Assembly: GCA_030765055.1 (NCBI GenBank)
Contig: CM060951.1
Location: forward strand, 53,561,937-53,625,936
Source of the DNA: Mantis religiosa
Lineage: Eukaryota; Arthropoda; Insecta; Mantodea; Mantidae
DNA length: 64,000 nucleotides
Reading direction: 5' to 3'
Numbering within the stretch: position 1 is the first letter of the stretch; each line of letters starts with the position of its first letter. This document shows, in pieces, positions 1-8,671 of the stretch. A model generated the notes under the pieces. The model was not told the DNA's origin, did no database searches, and was given only the letters and a program-made list of their open reading frames with translations. Both the position numbers and the translations under genes were made by a program.

Positions 1-183
1 ACACTCTGTATTTCACATACCACAAATGGACTAAAAACAAAAATGTGAAACATATTTATATGCAAAAATTACTTTGTGTACCAAACATTTATCCAAGAAG
101 CTTCCAAGAATGTTACAGCAATTTCTAATAAGAAATATTAGTTTAGTTTAATTCAATCTAGTTCAAAGTTAAATATAAATTAC

Positions 184-504
184 CTGATAGGGATTATATG
201 CTGTATCAGTGCGAAAAACAGTAACTGCTGGAAGCGATGGGTGGAGTTTGTGTGCTGGGGGAGGAGGAATTGTATGTAAAGTGGTGTGGGCAGGCAACGA
301 GGGAGAATCACGATGTTGCGCATGGTGGGGATGGTATGGAGAATCACCACGTGGTCCCATTGGGCTTGGATCTCTCACTATTGTCATTGGACTTGGACTG
401 CACTCTCGGGGCTTCTTGATGCTCAGATCTAATGTAACTCCTTCTGGCTCAGCTCTTTCAGTTCTGTCAACACGTTCATTCCTCTCTCGCTGCACCTGCT
501 GCAT
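184..504 (-). CDS. Smr: Smrter (NCoR/SMRT-type corepressor) exon, most 3' in window
   Basis: Minus-strand exon of 107 codons, phase 0 at both ends. The acceptor at 505-506 follows a T-rich tract, and the donor reads CAG|GTAATT. The peptide starts MQQVQRERNERVDR and contains GVTLDLSIKKPR, then a Pro/Ser/His-rich tail with several SPSP/DSP motifs. LDLS resembles the P-x-DLS docking motif of CtBP; calling it a CtBP or other cofactor site is inference. The first codon is ATG only because the exon begins there; it is an internal exon, since the upstream exon joins in frame. The exon belongs to the disordered middle/C-terminal part of the corepressor, which bridges unliganded nuclear receptors and histone deacetylase complexes in the nucleus. 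The gene continues off the left end of the window. Confidence 0.75.
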
Positions 505-1801
505 CTATCAGTAAATAAGATTAATATGCTTTAATTACTCCCCAAAGACAATCTCTCCCATATCTTTGAGACTTATATTTGATTTGGTTTTAATGAAAAT
601 TATTTCTAAATCAATAACTTTGGGTACCAATTGAGAAACTTTGACAATCTAAGAACAAAATTCTATATTAATATAATTTTGTGCTTCATTGTATCACAGT
701 CCTTACTTATAGGAAAAATCTATATGTTTAATAATATAAAAGTAGGGAACCAATAAAATCAATAAGCACAAAGTTTGATCTAACATCACCAAAGCACAAT
801 TGCCATATTTATTATACCTAGTTATATGATGGTTATACTTATAAAGAACACACAACTATGTTGTAGATAATATCTCCAATCATAACATTGCCATACATGC
901 AAATGTTTATGTAAAATACATTAAAACTATTTCATTTCAAATCAAATTTTAAAAAGTAGATTGTATGCATGATTGGAGGAATTTAGTAACAGTGATGTCA
1001 AAATTAATTGAAAAACTATTTGAAGTGGATTTTTAACACTTGCCAAGCGACTAGTTTCAGAAGCTGTTATCAATCTCAAAGGTTCAACTATCATCTGATG
1101 TCGTCTGCTCTCTTCTTCTCAAACTTCGAAGGTACCACTACCAGAAAGAAGAGGGCAGATGACAATAGATTATAGTTGGACCCTTGAGGTTGATGGACAC
1201 AACGGCTTCCAAAACTAGTCCCTCAATAATATAAAAATGTAAGTGCCATAGTGTTAAAAACTGACTGCAAATAGTTTTTCAAGTAGATTTTTCTTCTTCC
1301 ACTTAAAATTAAATAGCTCAAGAACCTTTGTAGATCAGCAATGAACCGTGTCCACACCTCACTTGATATTCACCTTCCCTATTCGTAATTAATAGCTATT
1401 CTTCTATGCTTTTGATCACCTGAAATTGCTTATGTTAAAATATTCTTATAAACAGAAACCAACCTTCCCATGGATCCCAAAATAAATAAATAATTTGTTT
1501 TTAATGGCACTGTTAACACCACTGGTGTGACAAACTGAGGCAAACCTAAGAAGAGCTCTATTACATATCAGTAAATCTACTGGCCAATGCCTTTAAGCAC
1601 TTAAAAACTCAATCTGAACCAGATTAGACCTGATTTGAACTTGCAAGCATGGGGCCCTAACCAAAGGAACCACCCTGATTAACACATGGATCCAAAGTAT
1701 CTCAAAACTTAAGTTTTGCATTTACAGTGAAATCTTAATGTTGAATTTTAATAAGCGGCGAGAAAGAAAAGAGATATTTTGAATAAAAGTTATTTTCATA
1801 C
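505..1801 (-). other. Smrter intron containing a foldback repeat
   Basis: Non-coding intron between two phase-0 junctions, AT-rich. It contains the inverted-repeat element at 1008-1282. Near 1551-1580 a short block (acatatcagtaaatctac) is almost shared with 39311-39330 and looks like a dispersed repeat. No other gene or RNA is visible. Confidence 0.6.
1008..1282. repeat. Foldback / MITE-like inverted repeat
   Basis: Two arms of about 110-135 bp face each other across a short centre. The outer ends are TTGAAAAACTATTTG (1008-1022) and its inverse at 1268-1282. The inner part of each arm carries gactagttt..gaagc.gtt, then ccaactat and tctgc.ctcttctt, at roughly 80% identity by eye. This is the layout of a non-autonomous foldback transposon. 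I cannot define a target duplication or assign a superfamily. The RNA from either strand could form a long hairpin inside the Smrter intron. Confidence 0.6.
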
Positions 1802-2076
1802 CTGAAGCACAACTAAACCTTCCCTTGGCATTTCGTTGCTTGTAGTAGAGGTAGGACAAGGGGTTATGGTTGCTTGCATCTGTGGAACATGTTGGAGAAT
1901 TGCTGTGGCTGGTCCAGAAAGATGTGGTTGTGACAAACCACTGCTAGCTGTATGATGTGAATTAACAACAGACAACATTGCAACAGATGTCTCTTGTGGC
2001 AGATGTACTCTCAATGCTTGGTGTTGCTGCTGCTGTTGCTTCATATCAGGTCGATAATCACGCACATAACCAACTT
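1802..2076 (-). CDS. Smr: Smrter exon with Gln-rich stretch
   Basis: Minus-strand exon of 275 nt. The acceptor (tttacag|AAGTT) leaves two bases that complete a Glu codon with the last G of the 8078-8273 exon, and it ends in phase 0 with CAG|GTATGA. The peptide reads EVGYVRDYRPDMKQQQQQHQ, then a low-complexity Ser/Thr/Pro/Gln region ending NEMPREGLVVLQ. A CAG/CAA-encoded QQQQQ run sits near the start. No folded domain is visible, which is typical of the long disordered linkers of SMRT/NCoR/Smrter. Phase agreement on both sides is the main evidence that this exon belongs to the same transcript as the SANT2 exon. Confidence 0.75.
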
Positions 2077-2839
2077 CTGTAAAACCAAGGACAACAGAAG
2101 CCTTAAAATAAATTTTAATAACCAGTGAATTGCAAATCATTCCAATAATAAATCTCAATAGATTGGTCTTCAAACAGAGCAGAAGTTTTAATAACCAGAG
2201 AATTACTGTCCACTAACACACAAAGTACATCCCTGAGAGGAATGTGCCATCATTACACAGTAGGGCCAAGGACAGCGAATGTTTTTGATAGAGAATGCAT
2301 GCAACACAAGGAGCACAACCGTTAAAAATACATGCACCCTAATCACATGAAAACCAAGAAGTAGAAAAAGTAGAAGCCGTCAGAATGTTTTTGAAAGGTA
2401 TGTAACTGAACTGACATGGGGTATCATAAACCTGCTGATGGAGGGTATGGGAACCTTCTCCAACCCCCATGCATCTCAGTCCCCGGAGACTTTCTTTGCT
2501 GTGGTATACTATACAAAGCATTCCTGTCCAGTATTAATGCTTATTTATATCAAAACCCATAAGGGGGAATAGTGGTGTAAATGGGGGTGTGGAAGTGAAA
2601 GATGTGAGAAACCACTTACATAGATAAAAATGCCTGCAGAAAGAGGTCAATTTTTCCAAATACCCACCGTTAATATTATAGATTGTTCACATTTCTAGTA
2701 GTTATCTCAAATATCTGCAAACTACCATAGACTAATGGCTTATACTATACCAATTTTATAATTCAACTTCACTGGCTAAGAGAGGGGAAGATAAATCTTC
2801 TGTGATACCTACATTCTTTTAATTTGGTAATTTTTTAAA

Positions 2840-2897
<58 letters not shown>

Positions 2898-3740
2898 ATA
2901 AATACTTTTTTCTGCATGAAACATTTGAATTTTAAATATGAATGAACTCTTATATGAGAATGAAAACACTGCTGCATACTAAAATAATCCAAACTAAATT
3001 TCTCTTCTGACTCTTATATATGTCTTTCAAGTTCACAGATTGTCAGATTTTCATCCCCTCCCATGCAACAGATGGTAAATATTATGCACAATGATCTTTT
3101 TCTGCTCAAGCTTCCTGTCATAATGCAAATGGCAGGAAATACAATATTTCAAAAATATAAAACTGATGTTTTTAATACATTGTGATATAGGAAATCTGGT
3201 GGAATTAACAAAAAGTGTTGTGAATACAGGAAAGCACAACAGATAGGAACGTACATGTATTATTTGTATTTCAAATTCATTAAAAAGTTTCATACTTTTG
3301 CACTTAAAACGAAATGTCTACAATGGGATCCATACTGCAAAAGAAAATGAAAATAAATTTTAATAAAAAATGTGTAATTTAACATATATTTTAATTGACA
3401 TATAAATCATATTGAGTACATTTTGAAAATCAATTGCAAATACATCCTGCAATGAATTCCAATTTAGTGATATTTTCTTTAAAAAATAATAATAATAAAA
3501 AAAAGTTAAAATCTGTTTGAAATTTACTGATTTTGTTTATTTTATTTACTGTTTTTATTTACAGATGCTCTTTAGCTGCTAGGTTTTCAACATTCCACTG
3601 CATATTGTGCATGAAAGACCATTTAATTTCACTTTAAGACCTCTGTAACAGGCTTGAGATACTTCTATGTTTTGTAAATCTGTAACACAGGACTATAATT
3701 TTATTTCTCTTGCAAAGGAAGTCATGCTGAACAATTTTAT
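2077..3740. other. Smrter intron, repeat-poor part
   Basis: AT-rich intronic DNA. Apart from the (TA)n microsatellite at 2841-2891 I see nothing that can be named. Open frames here are short and have no recognisable protein. Confidence 0.5.
2841..2891. repeat. (TA)n microsatellite
   Basis: About 25 uninterrupted TA units within the Smrter intron. Confidence 0.95.
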
Positions 3741-3744
3741 GCCC

Positions 3745-3835
3745 AAAAATATCTATTGGCTTCTGCCAGGTTTGAATCCGTGACCTCAGGAACCAGAGGT
3801 TAACAGGTTACCCATAGAAATTAGCACTATCACTT
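3745..3835 (-). repeat. Probable tRNA-derived SINE fragment
   Basis: Read on the minus strand, the block contains a B-box-like ggattcaaacctggcag preceded by about 35 bp. This is the layout of a decayed tRNA-derived SINE. It abuts the left LTR of the following retrotransposon and may be its pre-insertion target. No A-box or target duplication is convincing. Confidence 0.3.
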
Positions 3836-3849
3836 GATACCGAAAGAAG

Positions 3850-4144
3850 AGTCAAACGTGAAGCCTATTAGGGTGGTCAACTTGTTCGGTCTTGAATATT
3901 TGTCAGGTCATCAAAATTTATCGAGAAATATAGTTAGCATTCAGTCACTATAAACCGTGATTGGTAACCCTCGGTCGGCAGCTTCCATTTCGAGGTTTGA
4001 AATAAGAAGCAGTGAATAAATAATTTGGAAACGGGCATTCCAGTGTTGTAAATTTCCTTCTCACACACATCCACGCATACCCTGAGAGAAACCTCATTGC
4101 TCGCCCGGCTTGTGTACACCCATAAGCGAATTTCGTTTCAAACT
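3850..4144 (+). repeat. 5' LTR
   Basis: Starts AGTCAAACG and ends CGTTTCAAACT, so the ends form a short imperfect inverted repeat. It contains CTATAAAC near 3948 as a TATA candidate and GTGAATAAAT near 4012 as a polyadenylation signal candidate, in the order expected for U3-R-U5. Its last T overlaps the primer binding site. Confidence 0.85.
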
Positions 4145-4161
4145 GGCGCCCAACGTGGGGC
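4144..4161 (+). promoter_or_regulatory. Primer binding site (tRNA-Lys type)
   Basis: TGGCGCCCAACGTGGGGC begins with the TGG complementary to a tRNA CCA end and lies immediately at the LTR edge. The sequence is that of primer sites assigned to tRNA-Lys in retroviruses; that assignment is from established knowledge and not tested here. Confidence 0.85.
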
Positions 4162-4169
4162 TCGATAAG

Positions 4170-4375
4170 AGAAGGAGGTTCGGCACGATAGGAGAAGGAC
4201 GTTCGACAACAGGAGGAGGTTCAACCTGAGGAGGTTCAACCCTAGAAGTAGTTTCAACCCGACGACGAGGTTCAACAAGAGAAGCAGATTCAACCTAGTA
4301 GGAGTTTCAACCCGACAACGAGGTTCAACAGTAGAAGGTGGTTCGACAGGAGGACGGTCGACCCATCAAGAAATT
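4170..4375 (+). repeat. Degenerate GAGGTTCAAC repeats in retrotransposon leader
   Basis: The leader between the primer site and the gag-like ORF is built of about ten imperfect copies of an 18-22 nt unit around aggttcaac (variants ggttcgac, tttcaaccc), alternating with purine runs such as agaagga. It has no open frame of note. A packaging or dimerisation role is speculation from its position. Confidence 0.7.
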
Positions 4376-4495
4376 CGTCAACAGTTCGACTGTAAAGAAG
4401 AAACGAGGCCGGCATCGTCATCAGTGACATCATCAGGAGCCAGTAAAAAACAATCAAAGGTACAGAGTGTTAAATTATATTCTAGACTACTGTGA

Positions 4496-5419
4496 ATGTA
4501 TTTAAGGAGTGGAAAAATGCTGAGTCAAAATTCTGTAGAAAGCATGGAAGTCCAGGAGGTTGATGCTAGTAGCAGTAGGCAGGAAGTCGAAGTACCAGAG
4601 TGTAGTAGAACGGCCCTAAATAATGTAGAAAGGGAAAGAATTATGTTAGAGGAAATGAGAAAAATGTTCGAAAGCTTAAGAAAAGAGATGAAGGATAACA
4701 ATCAAAGTTTAAATGAAAGTTTAAGTAAAAAGATAGATGATAACAGTCAAAGTTTAAAAAAAATAGAAGAAAAGTTAGAAAATAGTGTTCAGAAATTAGA
4801 AGCAGGACAAATAGAACTAGGAAAGAAGTTAGATAATCAACAACAGTCGTTAGAAAATTTCGGGAAAGTTAGTCAGGAAGTAGAGAACGTAAGGGAAGAA
4901 GCTGATCAGGTAACAGACAATGTAGGAAAAGATGTTAGTGAGGAGACGGAGAATGCTGAAAATGAAGTTATAAATCTAACTAATGAAAGGTTAGATAGTG
5001 AAAACAGAAAACTTGGGGAGGAAATAGTACAGAAATTAGACGAAGAAATAGGAATGGCTAGAGAAAAGTTAGGAGAAACTAGGGGTAGACTAGAAGTATC
5101 AGAGTGGGAAAATAGAAAACAGACGAGGTTTTTGGGGGAAAACAAAAATCAAATGAATGAGGTAGCAATAGAGATCACGGTGACAAATGAAACATTGAAA
5201 AACATGCAAAATCCAAGGATAAACGAAACAGAAATATTAAAATATTTCGGGCAAGGGGCACAGTTCCATCAGAATATGTGTAGAAATGATAGGAAAAGAG
5301 ATCGATGTCCGATATCTAAGCTAAACGTGGAAAAATCATGGGGATGTATAATAAATAAGTCCTTTATACATGGAAAAGTCCGCAAAATTCTTTTGTATTT
5401 TCGAAGTACGTTGTGGTAG
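4496..5419 (+). CDS. Gag-like coiled-coil protein of the LTR element
   Basis: 307 codons, beginning MYLRSGKMLSQNS, a start resembling the LRSGK-type N-termini seen in insect gypsy-group Gag proteins. Residues about 45-215 are almost entirely Glu/Lys/Asn/Gln/Ser with heptad-like spacing (repeats such as QSLNESLSKKIDDNSQSLKK), so a long coiled coil is expected. No zinc knuckle (CCHC) is visible. The last 60 residues (from about 245) lose the coiled-coil bias and may be out-of-frame or deletion-joined sequence. The ORF is intact, consistent with a young element. It could supply a structural protein, or be a relic tolerated in a non-autonomous element; the sequence cannot decide. Confidence 0.6.
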   Translation: MYLRSGKMLSQNSVESMEVQEVDASSSRQEVEVPECSRTALNNVERERIMLEEMRKMFESLRKEMKDNNQSLNESLSKKIDDNSQSLKKIEEKLENSVQKLEAGQIELGKKLDNQQQSLENFGKVSQEVENVREEADQVTDNVGKDVSEETENAENEVINLTNERLDSENRKLGEEIVQKLDEEIGMAREKLGETRGRLEVSEWENRKQTRFLGENKNQMNEVAIEITVTNETLKNMQNPRINETEILKYFGQGAQFHQNMCRNDRKRDRCPISKLNVEKSWGCIINKSFIHGKVRKILLYFRSTLW

Positions 5420-6577
5420 GATGAATTTTCTTGTAAATGGTAGGAACTTAGGCTAAAGTGTTTAAAATTGCCATAACAAATTGTAAAAGGAGAAGAAACA
5501 AACTTGTAAAATGTATAGGCTAAGTATAAATAGTGTAGTGTAAAATGTATAGGTTAAGTATAAACAGTGTGGTGACAGTGCAGTGAAACTTAAAACTAAA
5601 CAAGTGAAAAGAAAAATATAGTAATGAAAATTAGAACACTTAAAGACTTTTGAAAATAATATTTATATAGAATCATAAAGAAGTATTCGGAAATGTATAA
5701 AAAAAAAATTTAATCAGTTAAAAAAATATCAGAACAATGAAAGACTTTTGAAAAGAATATTTATATAGAATCAAGAAGAAGAACTCAGAAATGTTGTATA
5801 CAAATATAATCTTATGAATGTACCATTGATTTAAACATAAGAGTGTATATTGAGGAATTGTTTCAAGTGTAACAACAATATGAATTAATTTTAAGTAGAT
5901 CAGATGGAGAAAAAGAGAGATGAGGTAGATTAAAATATTTTCCGAGTAATATTTAAAAGTTGAAAATTGCAGAACAGAATGTTGGTAAATATTAAATGAA
6001 ATGTTGTTATATAACCATGTGAATAATTTTCAGGAAATGTCATGTAAAAATTAATGTTGTGAAAAGAAATTGTAAAACAAATTGGAAGTTGCTGACAAAG
6101 GTCTAATATTTTGCGTTATATTCGGGCAAGACATATATATTATTTCATTATGGGATAATAAAACAATATCTATGGGGGCATTTGATACCGAAATTATTGT
6201 TTGCAGGAGCAAAGAATAATGATAGACGTAAAAGGAATGTTGATTCTTTGTGAGACCAAGCCCCAAGGCCAGTTTAGTTGGGGAAACTGTTTATAACAAT
6301 GCCATGAATGAAAGGAACAGTGACCTTAGAAGGTTTCTAAAGGAATTGTCACTTGACATACATGAATAGGGTATTCTTCGAATCGTTTACAATGGCGACC
6401 AAAACAGCCACAAAAGGACTTTGTTTAAAAAGGAATTTGGAGAGTGAAAGTGATATATAAAGATACACACGCGCGCAAAGGTGGTCAGCACTCTTCGGCT
6501 TGTCGCCGATGAAGGCGGGTGCGCGGCTAGAAAGACATCATAAACATTTATCCGGCGTGTAGCCGATATTGGAGAAG
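5420..6577 (+). other. Non-coding interior of the LTR element with internal duplications
   Basis: AT-rich sequence occupying the place of pol. A 34-35 bp tandem duplication lies at about 5508-5575 (aaaatgtataggctaagtat unit). A longer imperfect duplication of roughly 110 bp lies at 5643-5800, where gaaagacttttgaaaa..aatatttatatagaatca occurs twice. The final 150 bp before the right LTR are GC-richer and end in a purine run (ggagaag), the likely polypurine tract. Confidence 0.6.
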
Positions 6578-6872
6578 AGTCAAACGTGAAGCCTATTAGG
6601 GTGGTCAACTTGTTCGGTCTTGAATATTTGTCAGGTCATCAAAATTTATCGAGAAATATAGTTAGCATTCAGTCACTATAAACCGTGATTGGTAACCCTC
6701 GGTCGGCAGCTTCCATTTCGAGGTTTGAAATAAGAAGCAGTGAATAAATAATTTGGAAACGGGCATTCCAGTGTTGTAAATTTCCTTCTCACACACATCC
6801 ACGCATACCCTGAGAGAAACCTCATTGCTCGCCCGGCTTGTGTACACCCATAAGCGAATTTCGTTTCACACT
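6578..6872 (+). repeat. 3' LTR
   Basis: Offset from the left LTR by exactly 2728 bp throughout, with no indel and a single visible difference (6869 C versus 4141 A). It is followed directly by the Penelope-like fragment. Confidence 0.85.
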
Positions 6873-7640
6873 ATAGCCCAACACAGCCAATATCCCAAAA
6901 TCCACAGGCTCATTTACAGACTGGTCCACATTCCCCAAAACACCAACAGAATACTAACAGTAATGAGGTATAATAGCTTGTTGATAAGCTGAGGGGTTTT
7001 AATAACTTCAGTAACAATTCAGCAACAAATGTATTGGTACTATACACAGAAGAGGCTAAAAAAATCATTGCTTTATGAAATTTCAGAAACACAAATTTAA
7101 ATACAGTAAATTCCCCTTTCATCAGAAATTTATTCAGAAATGTTAGAACAGTATTTAGGAATTCAATATAAAAATTAGTGCAAGAAAATAAATATAGCAC
7201 TAGTAATCTATTAAATAATCCAATAAAACCTAGCACTTTAAAAAAACAAAGTAGGGTATACCAAATGAAATGTCAAAAGAGTGACAAAATATACACTGTT
7301 AAAGACAAAAGAATCTTGAAGATTAAAATAAAAGAGCATTTGAGGAATGCCAAATTCAAGTATATGGAGTAGACCTTCTAGCATTAAAGCACATAAAACA
7401 GAATATAAAAATAGTTAAACACAAGGTAGCTGTGATAACTGAGCACTTGGGAGAACTTATATAAATATTCGCGGAAAGGTTAGGAATTTCAAAATCTGCT
7501 CTGGTAATGACATCATCTAATGAACCACAAAAACAGAGGACAGAACAAAGTCTAGTAGAACAAACCTCCATTGGAATGTCAGTCAACTACAAAAGTGACA
7601 ATGGAAAATTTTTGCCCTTAAACTAACCTTAATCAAAGGA
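6873..7640 (+). pseudogene. Decayed Penelope-like element fragment (GIY-YIG end)
   Basis: Three-frame reading gives scattered similarity to the C-terminal part of Penelope-type polyproteins. Around 6920-6960, HRLIYRLVHIPQNTN resembles the region after the RT. At 7240-7370 the frame reads RVYQMKCQKSDKIYTVKDK then IKIKEHLRNAK, which matches the VY.MKC..C...Y.GQT.R..K.R.KEH layout of GIY-YIG endonucleases with the YIGQTGR core lost. Stops and frameshifts interrupt it. It lies against the right LTR, so the LTR element may have inserted at its edge. Family assignment is from motif memory; a profile search would settle it. Confidence 0.55.
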
Positions 7641-7718
7641 GAAAATGTGTTAAATAGAGAAAAAAAAAGTGTTTAAGAAGTTGTGTTAGAATAAGTTGAC
7701 AACTATTTTGTGTGTATA

Positions 7719-7798
7719 TTCATTCATTCATTCATTCATTCATTCATTCATTCATTCATTCATTCATTCATTCATTCATTCATTCATTCATTCATTTA
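7719..7798. repeat. (ATTC)n microsatellite
   Basis: About 20 near-perfect ATTC units. The following ccaagccctgag... block (7801-7860) suggests that on the minus strand this may be the (AATG)n tail of a LINE-type insertion; that is inference. Confidence 0.9.
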
Positions 7799-8077
7799 TT
7801 CCAAGCCCTGAGTAACAAACTAACTAGTTTGCCTTTACCGCATATATTCATTTATTAATTTGTTCAGTATTTCTCATAATTTCATTTTCTTCTAAAACAT
7901 ATTTTTGTTGAGTATGACTGTAAATTTGAGTCACTATACAGCTGATTACAGAAGGCAAGCTCTTAAATTAAAGTACAAGTGAAGCAAATGTGATCCAAAA
8001 TTGCTCATAATATTTATGTATCAAACTTGTATTCTCTGTTACAAAGCTTCGTCGAGCTAATTCATTATTGTGCTAAC

Positions 8078-8273
8078 CTCTGGAAAGATCAGATGGACGA
8101 TGAAGATCCGTTCGATGGTCCAGTTTGAGAATGGAAGAAATTGTTGGAGTGCCTTCACTTGGTACCACATTTACAACAGTGTTTGCCATTGGATTCTTCT
8201 TTATTTGCATGTCTATTACACCATGCATCAAGTCCTTGACCCTTACATTTAGAGGTGAAGCTGGTCCATTGAT
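8078..8273 (-). CDS. Smr: Smrter exon with VKDLMHGVID helix
   Basis: Minus-strand exon of 196 nt. The acceptor (gccacag|ATCAAT) is in phase 0; the donor AGAG|GTTAGC leaves one base, so it joins the 1802-2076 exon by G+AA. The peptide begins INGPASPLNVRVKDLMHGVIDMQIKKNPM and continues NVVPSEGTPTISSILKLDHRTDLHRPSDLSR. VRVKDLMHGVID looks like an amphipathic helix, reminiscent of the short interaction helices found in NCoR/SMRT proteins. It is not a canonical I/L-x-x-I/V-I receptor box that I can assert. Confidence 0.78.
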
Positions 8274-8521
8274 CTGTGGCAAGAATTTAAATGTTATATT
8301 AGTACACAGTCATTCATTCCCTTCCTAGAGCCATATCTATGATTTAATAAACTATAAAGTTTCAAATAAACTATTAAGTGCAACTACATTACATGCATAC
8401 TGCTACCCAAATTTAATGTGTAGTTTAACTATGCAGTATGTTATTCTGTCAAGTGCTGCCACATATTTTGTTTTTGCCAGCAGCATTTACAAACAAAAAT
8501 TTAATTAATATTTCCTAATAC
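8274..8521 (-). other. Smrter intron (248 bp)
   Basis: Short AT-rich intron, minus-strand donor GTATTA at 8521 and acceptor CAG ending at 8274. Nothing else is visible. Confidence 0.7.
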
Positions 8522-8671
8522 CTCTGCAGTAATTGATGAAGGCTGTGACTGAGTAATGGTTACTGCAGTGATTGAAGTTGATGGTGGTGGATAGCTGGTA
8601 TTGCCACCTATGTTCTTGGGAGACTGTCTAGAGTCTCCTTCTGCTCCTCCTTGGCCTTCATCAGCAGTTTC
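8522..8671 (-). CDS. Smr: Smrter exon, acidic to Ser/Thr-rich linker
   Basis: Minus-strand exon of exactly 50 codons, phase 0 at both ends (acceptor ttcatcag|GAAACT, donor GCAGAG|GTATTA). The peptide starts ETADEGQGGAEGDSRQSPK and continues with a Ser/Thr/Pro tract (TSYPPPSTSITAVTIT). It has no folded motif. It is assigned to the gene because its frame is open across the exon and joins both neighbours without a stop. Too short to be recognised by ORF length alone. Confidence 0.7.

Larger units (their letters stand above)
3850..6872 (+). mobile_element. Non-autonomous LTR retrotransposon (Gypsy-like), pol-less
   Basis: A 3.0 kb element bounded by 295 bp direct LTRs (3850-4144 and 6578-6872) that differ, by eye, at a single base. 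It has a primer binding site directly after the left LTR, a repeated leader, a gag-like ORF (4496-5419) and about 1.1 kb of non-coding DNA before the right LTR. No protease, reverse transcriptase, RNase H or integrase frame is present, so mobilisation would need proteins from a related element. The near-identical LTRs mean a very recent insertion, into the Smrter intron and antisense to that gene. I could not find a clean 4-6 bp target duplication. The gypsy assignment rests on the AGT...ACT LTR ends and the style of the Gag start; it is inference. Confidence 0.88.

Noticed and set aside
209..514. Plus-strand 101-codon ORF
   Set aside because: Shadow of the Smrter exon on the opposite strand; no similarity.
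3934..4119. 61-codon minus-strand ORF repeated at 6662-6847
   Set aside because: Identical because it lies in both LTRs; not a gene.
3825..6880. CACTAT as target duplication of the LTR element
   Set aside because: It occurs after the right LTR and near the left LTR, but about 19 bp away from the left boundary.
7719..7798. CRISPR-like or satellite array
   Set aside because: Simple 4 bp microsatellite without spacers.
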